From assembly GCF_030326305.1 (NCBI RefSeq), contig NZ_JACAKB010000004.1:140767-204766 (forward strand): DNA of 64,000 nt. Reading direction: 5' to 3'. The notes beneath the pieces were generated by a model. The model saw nothing but the letters and a program-made list of their open reading frames with translations. It was not told the origin of the DNA and did not search any database. Position numbers and translations under genes: made by a program. Position 1 is the stretch's first letter. Every line of letters begins with the position of its first letter. Below, in pieces: positions 60,650-64,000 of the stretch. The DNA is from Myroides odoratimimus. GTDB taxonomy: Bacteria > Bacteroidota > Bacteroidia > Flavobacteriales > Flavobacteriaceae.

Positions 60650-61288
60650 ATGAGAAAGATTATTGCACTTATAGGGATGGTACTATTTGCTTTTTCAGCA
60701 AATGCACAGAGTAGTCAACGAGCTAAGAATTATCTATTAGAAGTAACGAAGAAGATAAATGGGTATGAGAATATTTCAATAGATTTTTCATTTAATCAAA
60801 AAGGAGCTAGTAAAGACTTCGATGGCAAAGGACATTTAGATCTTAAGAAAGATCTGTATAACCTTACATTTATGGGGATAAAGAAGATATATGATGGCAA
60901 GAAGATATATACTATCTCTGATGAAGATGAAGAAGTGACTGTCTCTAAATTCAATGAAAAAAATGCAGATGGGATATTGCCTTCTCAGATGCTGACTTTT
61001 TTTAATCAAGGGTATACATTTCAATGGGATATTCTACAGAATGTAGATGGTAAGAAAGTACAGTATATAAAACTAATACCTACGGATAAAAAGTCTGTTA
61101 TAAAAGAGGTATATCTAGGGATAGATACAGCGACGAAAGATATCTATAACAAGATCCAAGTAAATAAAGACGGTTCTAAATCTACACTGACGGTTAATTC
61201 TTTTAAAACAAATCAGTCAATGTCGAAAAATCATTTTACCTTTACACAGTCGTTGTACCCTAATTATTACATCAACAATATAGATTAA
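60650..61288 (+). CDS. lolA: LolA-like periplasmic lipoprotein carrier
   Basis: 212 residues with a signal peptide (ALIGMVLFAFSANAQS). The LolA-fold pattern is SIDFSFNQKGASKDFDGKGH, DLYNLTFMGIKKIYDGKKIY and GILPSQMLTFFNQG. It would carry lipoproteins from the inner to the outer membrane. It is flanked by ftsK and an LptG-like gene. In Bacteroidota the LolA family is diverse, so another periplasmic carrier role is possible. Confidence 0.88.
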   Translation: MRKIIALIGMVLFAFSANAQSSQRAKNYLLEVTKKINGYENISIDFSFNQKGASKDFDGKGHLDLKKDLYNLTFMGIKKIYDGKKIYTISDEDEEVTVSKFNEKNADGILPSQMLTFFNQGYTFQWDILQNVDGKKVQYIKLIPTDKKSVIKEVYLGIDTATKDIYNKIQVNKDGSKSTLTVNSFKTNQSMSKNHFTFTQSLYPNYYINNID

Positions 61289-61296
61289 AGATTTAA

Positions 61297-62757
61297 GTGA
61301 AATTACTTGACCGTTATATTTTAAAAAGCTTTATATCGACACTGCTAACAGTGTTCGCTATTTTATACTTTATTTTTATCCTACAAGGAGTGTGGTTATT
61401 CATCTCAGAATTAGCAGGAAAGGATTTGGATTTGATTGTGATTGTTCAGTTCTTACTGTTCTATTCACCTAAGATGGTACCATTAGTATTACCCTTGTCG
61501 GTTTTGTTAGCCTCTATTATGACCTTTGGTAGTTTTGCAGAGAACTATGAATTTGCGGCTATGAAAGCGTCAGGAATCTCTCTTCAGAGAGCGATGCGTC
61601 CACTGTCGATATTCATATTTATATTAGCAGGGGTATCTTTTTGGTTTGCCAATGACGTTATTCCAAAGGCAGAATATCGTTTTTTAAATCTTCGAAAAGA
61701 AATTATTCAAACAAAACCTGCTATGGCAATAGCCGCAGGACAGTTTAATGATTTGGGGCAAGTCAATATAAAAGTGGATGCTAAGACAGGAGATAAAGGT
61801 CAATATTTAGACAATGTAACGATGCATGTCAAATCTAGTTCTGGTTATGAGAATAAAACAGTAATTAGATCTGTTAACGGAGAATTAGAAACAGAAGAAA
61901 CGTCTAATATCTTAAAGCTTCATTTATTCGATGGTAACTATTACGATGATGTAGTTGCGAAGAACTATGAAGAGCAGAAGAAAGAACCATTTATCAAAAC
62001 TTCTTTTGAGAAATACACGATGAATATAGACTTGAGTAGTTTTCAAGATGAGGGGAAAGATGAAGATAAGATTACGAATACCTATGGTATGCTTAATATA
62101 AAAGAGCTGAACTATACTATAGACTCTCTTCAGCGTTCTATGAATGTAGAGAAAGCGTCTAATACAGATAATTTAACTCTGAGATTAGGTAATATATTAT
62201 CAATGGAGAAAAATAGTATGACTAATGATACTATTGCAAAAATAGAAATAGCAGATGCAGACTTAATAAAGGACTTTTCTTATGATAATCAGAGTAGAAT
62301 ATTACAAGCCGCTATAGATTATACTAATAATATTAGCTTTAATACAGAAAGTAATGACCTTTCTATATTGAATCAAGTAAAAAAAATTAATGATCACTGG
62401 TTAGCTCTATATGAGAAATTTGTGATTGCCTTTTCGTGTTTCTTAATGTTCTATATTGGAGCGCCATTAGGAGCTATTATTCGAAAGGGAGGAATTGGTT
62501 TACCAATTGTATTTGCAGTAGGTATCTTTATTACTTATCACTTCATAAATACTTTTGGAAGAAAGATGGCTCAAGAAGATGGAATTATCCCATTTTTTGG
62601 AGGATGGATAGGATCATTAGTTCTTACTCCATTAGCTATATATCTAACTTATAAAGCAACAAGAGATAATGGAGATGTTAGCTTTAGCTTGTCGTTAGAT
62701 ACATTTAAAGATTTATTTGTTGCTTTAAAATCAAAAAAACAACAAAAGAAGAAATAA
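61297..62757 (+). CDS. LptF/LptG family LPS transport permease
   Basis: 486 residues from GTG 61297, with about six membrane helices in two blocks. Typical elements: LLDRYILKSFISTLLTVFAI, ELAGKDLDLIVIVQFLLFYS, SFAENYEFAAMKASGISLQR (YjgP/YjgQ pattern) and, at the end, GAIIRKGGIGLPIVFAVGIF. It works with LptB to pull LPS from the inner membrane. The large periplasmic domain lies between about 140 and 370. The gene cannot be told as lptF or lptG by sequence alone. Confidence 0.9.
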   Translation: MKLLDRYILKSFISTLLTVFAILYFIFILQGVWLFISELAGKDLDLIVIVQFLLFYSPKMVPLVLPLSVLLASIMTFGSFAENYEFAAMKASGISLQRAMRPLSIFIFILAGVSFWFANDVIPKAEYRFLNLRKEIIQTKPAMAIAAGQFNDLGQVNIKVDAKTGDKGQYLDNVTMHVKSSSGYENKTVIRSVNGELETEETSNILKLHLFDGNYYDDVVAKNYEEQKKEPFIKTSFEKYTMNIDLSSFQDEGKDEDKITNTYGMLNIKELNYTIDSLQRSMNVEKASNTDNLTLRLGNILSMEKNSMTNDTIAKIEIADADLIKDFSYDNQSRILQAAIDYTNNISFNTESNDLSILNQVKKINDHWLALYEKFVIAFSCFLMFYIGAPLGAIIRKGGIGLPIVFAVGIFITYHFINTFGRKMAQEDGIIPFFGGWIGSLVLTPLAIYLTYKATRDNGDVSFSLSLDTFKDLFVALKSKKQQKKK

Positions 62758-62782
62758 TACAAAACAACAAAATACAACTATA

Positions 62783-63916
62783 ATGTCACATAATCACATT
62801 CAATTAAACACTATAGAAGAAGCTATTGAAGACATCAAAGCAGGAAAAGTAATCATAGTGGTAGATGATGAGGATCGTGAAAACGAAGGCGATTTTATCG
62901 CTGCAGCAGAAATGGTTACTCCAGAGATGATCAACTTTATGGCTACTCATGGACGTGGACTTATCTGTGCCCCCCTTACAAAAGAAAGATGTCAAGAATT
63001 AGATTTGCACCCAATGGTGAATAATAATACTGTGTTACATCAGACTGCTTTTACGGTATCTATTGATTTAAAAGGACATGGATGTACAACAGGTATTTCT
63101 GTATACGATCGTGCTAAGACAATAGAATCATTAGTAAAAGAAGAAACTACTGGAGAAGATCTTGGTCGTCCAGGGCATATATTCCCTTTAATAGCAAAAG
63201 AAGGAGGAGTGCTTAGAAGAACTGGTCATACTGAAGCAGCAGTAGATATTTCAAGACTAGCTGGTTTTAAACCTGCAGGTATTTTAGTAGAGATTTTAAA
63301 TGAAGACGGTTCTATGGCTCGTTTGCCACAGTTAATGGAAGTAGCTAAGAAATGGGATCTTAAAATAATCTCGATAGAGGCTCTTGTTGCATATCGTATG
63401 AAACACGATAGTTTGATTGAAAAGAAAGAGGACTTCGAATTAAATACTAAATATGGTACGTTTAGATTAAGAGCTTATCAACAAAATACAAATGGACAAG
63501 TGCATATCGCTTTGACTAAAGGGGATTGGAATGCTGATGAGGCTGTTTTAACACGTATTAATTCAACGATCGGTAATAATGATATTCTCGATGCCTTAAG
63601 TGGTAAATTAAGTATCCGTATGGAGAATACATTTGCTAAAATTAATGAAGAGGATAAAGGAGCGATACTGTTTATTAATCAAGAAGATCATAATGCAAGT
63701 CTTTTAAATAGGTTAGCAGTACTTAAAAATGCAGGAGGGAAGTTAGATCTTGATACACCTAAATTATCAGGTGATGAAAAAGACTTCGGTATCGGAGCAC
63801 AGATATTACATGACTTAAATATTTCTAAGATTAAATTGCTGTCTAATTCTGCTCAAGGCAAAAGAGTGGGGATGACAGGATATGGTTTGGAAATTACAGA
63901 ATATATCAATTACTAA
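62783..63916 (+). CDS. ribB: 3,4-dihydroxy-2-butanone-4-phosphate synthase with degenerate GTP cyclohydrolase II domain
   Basis: 377 residues. The N-terminal ~205 residues are a full DHBP synthase: [51 protein letters not shown] and KPAGILVEI. It makes the four-carbon riboflavin precursor from ribulose 5-phosphate. The remainder (about 218-377, [16 protein letters not shown]) corresponds to the GTP cyclohydrolase II half of RibBA. However, it lacks the zinc-binding Cys cluster (CDCGEQL-type) and the HSEC-type motif, so that activity is probably absent and a separate RibA is needed. The frame is intact to the end. Confidence 0.93.
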   Translation: MSHNHIQLNTIEEAIEDIKAGKVIIVVDDEDRENEGDFIAAAEMVTPEMINFMATHGRGLICAPLTKERCQELDLHPMVNNNTVLHQTAFTVSIDLKGHGCTTGISVYDRAKTIESLVKEETTGEDLGRPGHIFPLIAKEGGVLRRTGHTEAAVDISRLAGFKPAGILVEILNEDGSMARLPQLMEVAKKWDLKIISIEALVAYRMKHDSLIEKKEDFELNTKYGTFRLRAYQQNTNGQVHIALTKGDWNADEAVLTRINSTIGNNDILDALSGKLSIRMENTFAKINEEDKGAILFINQEDHNASLLNRLAVLKNAGGKLDLDTPKLSGDEKDFGIGAQILHDLNISKIKLLSNSAQGKRVGMTGYGLEITEYINY

Positions 63917-63943
63917 TAGTATAATTAGTTTTTAGTGAAAGAA

Positions 63944-63989
63944 TAAAAAGGTCTTGATAAGTTTTTTACTTATTCAGACCTTTTTTTAT
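63944..63989 (+). terminator. Terminator of ribB
   Basis: AAAAAGGTCTTGATAAGT and ACTTATTCAGACCTTTTT form an 18-base stem with two mismatches and a short T loop, followed by more T residues. Confidence 0.85.
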
Positions 63990-64000
63990 TCCTTATAAAT

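Overview
The window is AT-rich DNA from a Bacteroidota genome, almost certainly a member of the Flavobacteriaceae and most like Myroides or a close relative. The evidence is the gene families (DUF6266, DUF6952 and DUF4265 proteins, a RibB protein with a degenerate GTP cyclohydrolase II half, single-chain PurL, a LolA/LptG pair) and promoters of the Bacteroidota type TTG-N20-TAnnTTTG. The genus is an inference from gene content, not proven.

Bases 1-75 are a tRNA-Val. Right after it lies a compact Mu-like transposable element, about 129-12691. It has a CI-type repressor (821-1381) divergent from a small Ner-like protein (1445-1675), a MuA-type DDE transposase, a MuB-type ATPase and a second P-loop ATPase. 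A run of small unknown proteins follows, then a ClpP-fold prohead protease with a scaffold-like tail, and a DUF6046 protein. Terminase, portal, major capsid, tail tube, tape measure, Mor/lysis and endolysin genes are not recognisable, so this is either a deleted prophage or a satellite-like element. Both ends carry related sites (consensus GGAATGTnCCA) in inverted orientation, spaced about 92 bp apart on the left and 22 bp apart on the right, as for MuA sites in Mu. The early region holds three copies of an ~80-bp module that sits in front of antisense accessory genes. The right end holds a candidate small RNA, a promoter with no room for a leader, and a membrane-anchored GNAT-like protein.

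13.0-15.5 kb is a lineage-specific patch: an interspersed ~70-bp repeat, a DUF6266 protein, a small secreted protein and its decayed paralogue. 15.5-28.9 kb carries a PEBP protein, an AraC regulator, argS, a three-gene O-acylation operon (two SGNH proteins plus an MBOAT acyltransferase), a DUF4265 protein, an SMP-30 protein, an SPFH-GYF protein with a zinc-ribbon partner, and a lipoprotein. 29.0-39.9 kb is mostly on the minus strand: purL, a glycosyltransferase/deacetylase cluster, an LTA-synthase-like membrane phosphotransferase, dapD and a beta-hydroxyacid dehydrogenase.

40.1-50.6 kb holds AraC regulators, an RND efflux operon (adaptor, pump, outer-membrane channel), a small membrane protein and a quinone-oxidoreductase-like enzyme. 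50.8-55.5 kb has a truncated lipoprotein, a CBS protein, two tandem small paralogues, a bestrophin and an NhaC antiporter. 56.0-58.0 kb is a peroxide-defence cluster (AhpC, thioredoxin, DUF6952, Tpx). 58.1-63.9 kb is a run of core genes: ftsK, lolA, lptG-like, ribB. Most transcription units end in clear hairpin-plus-T-run terminators.
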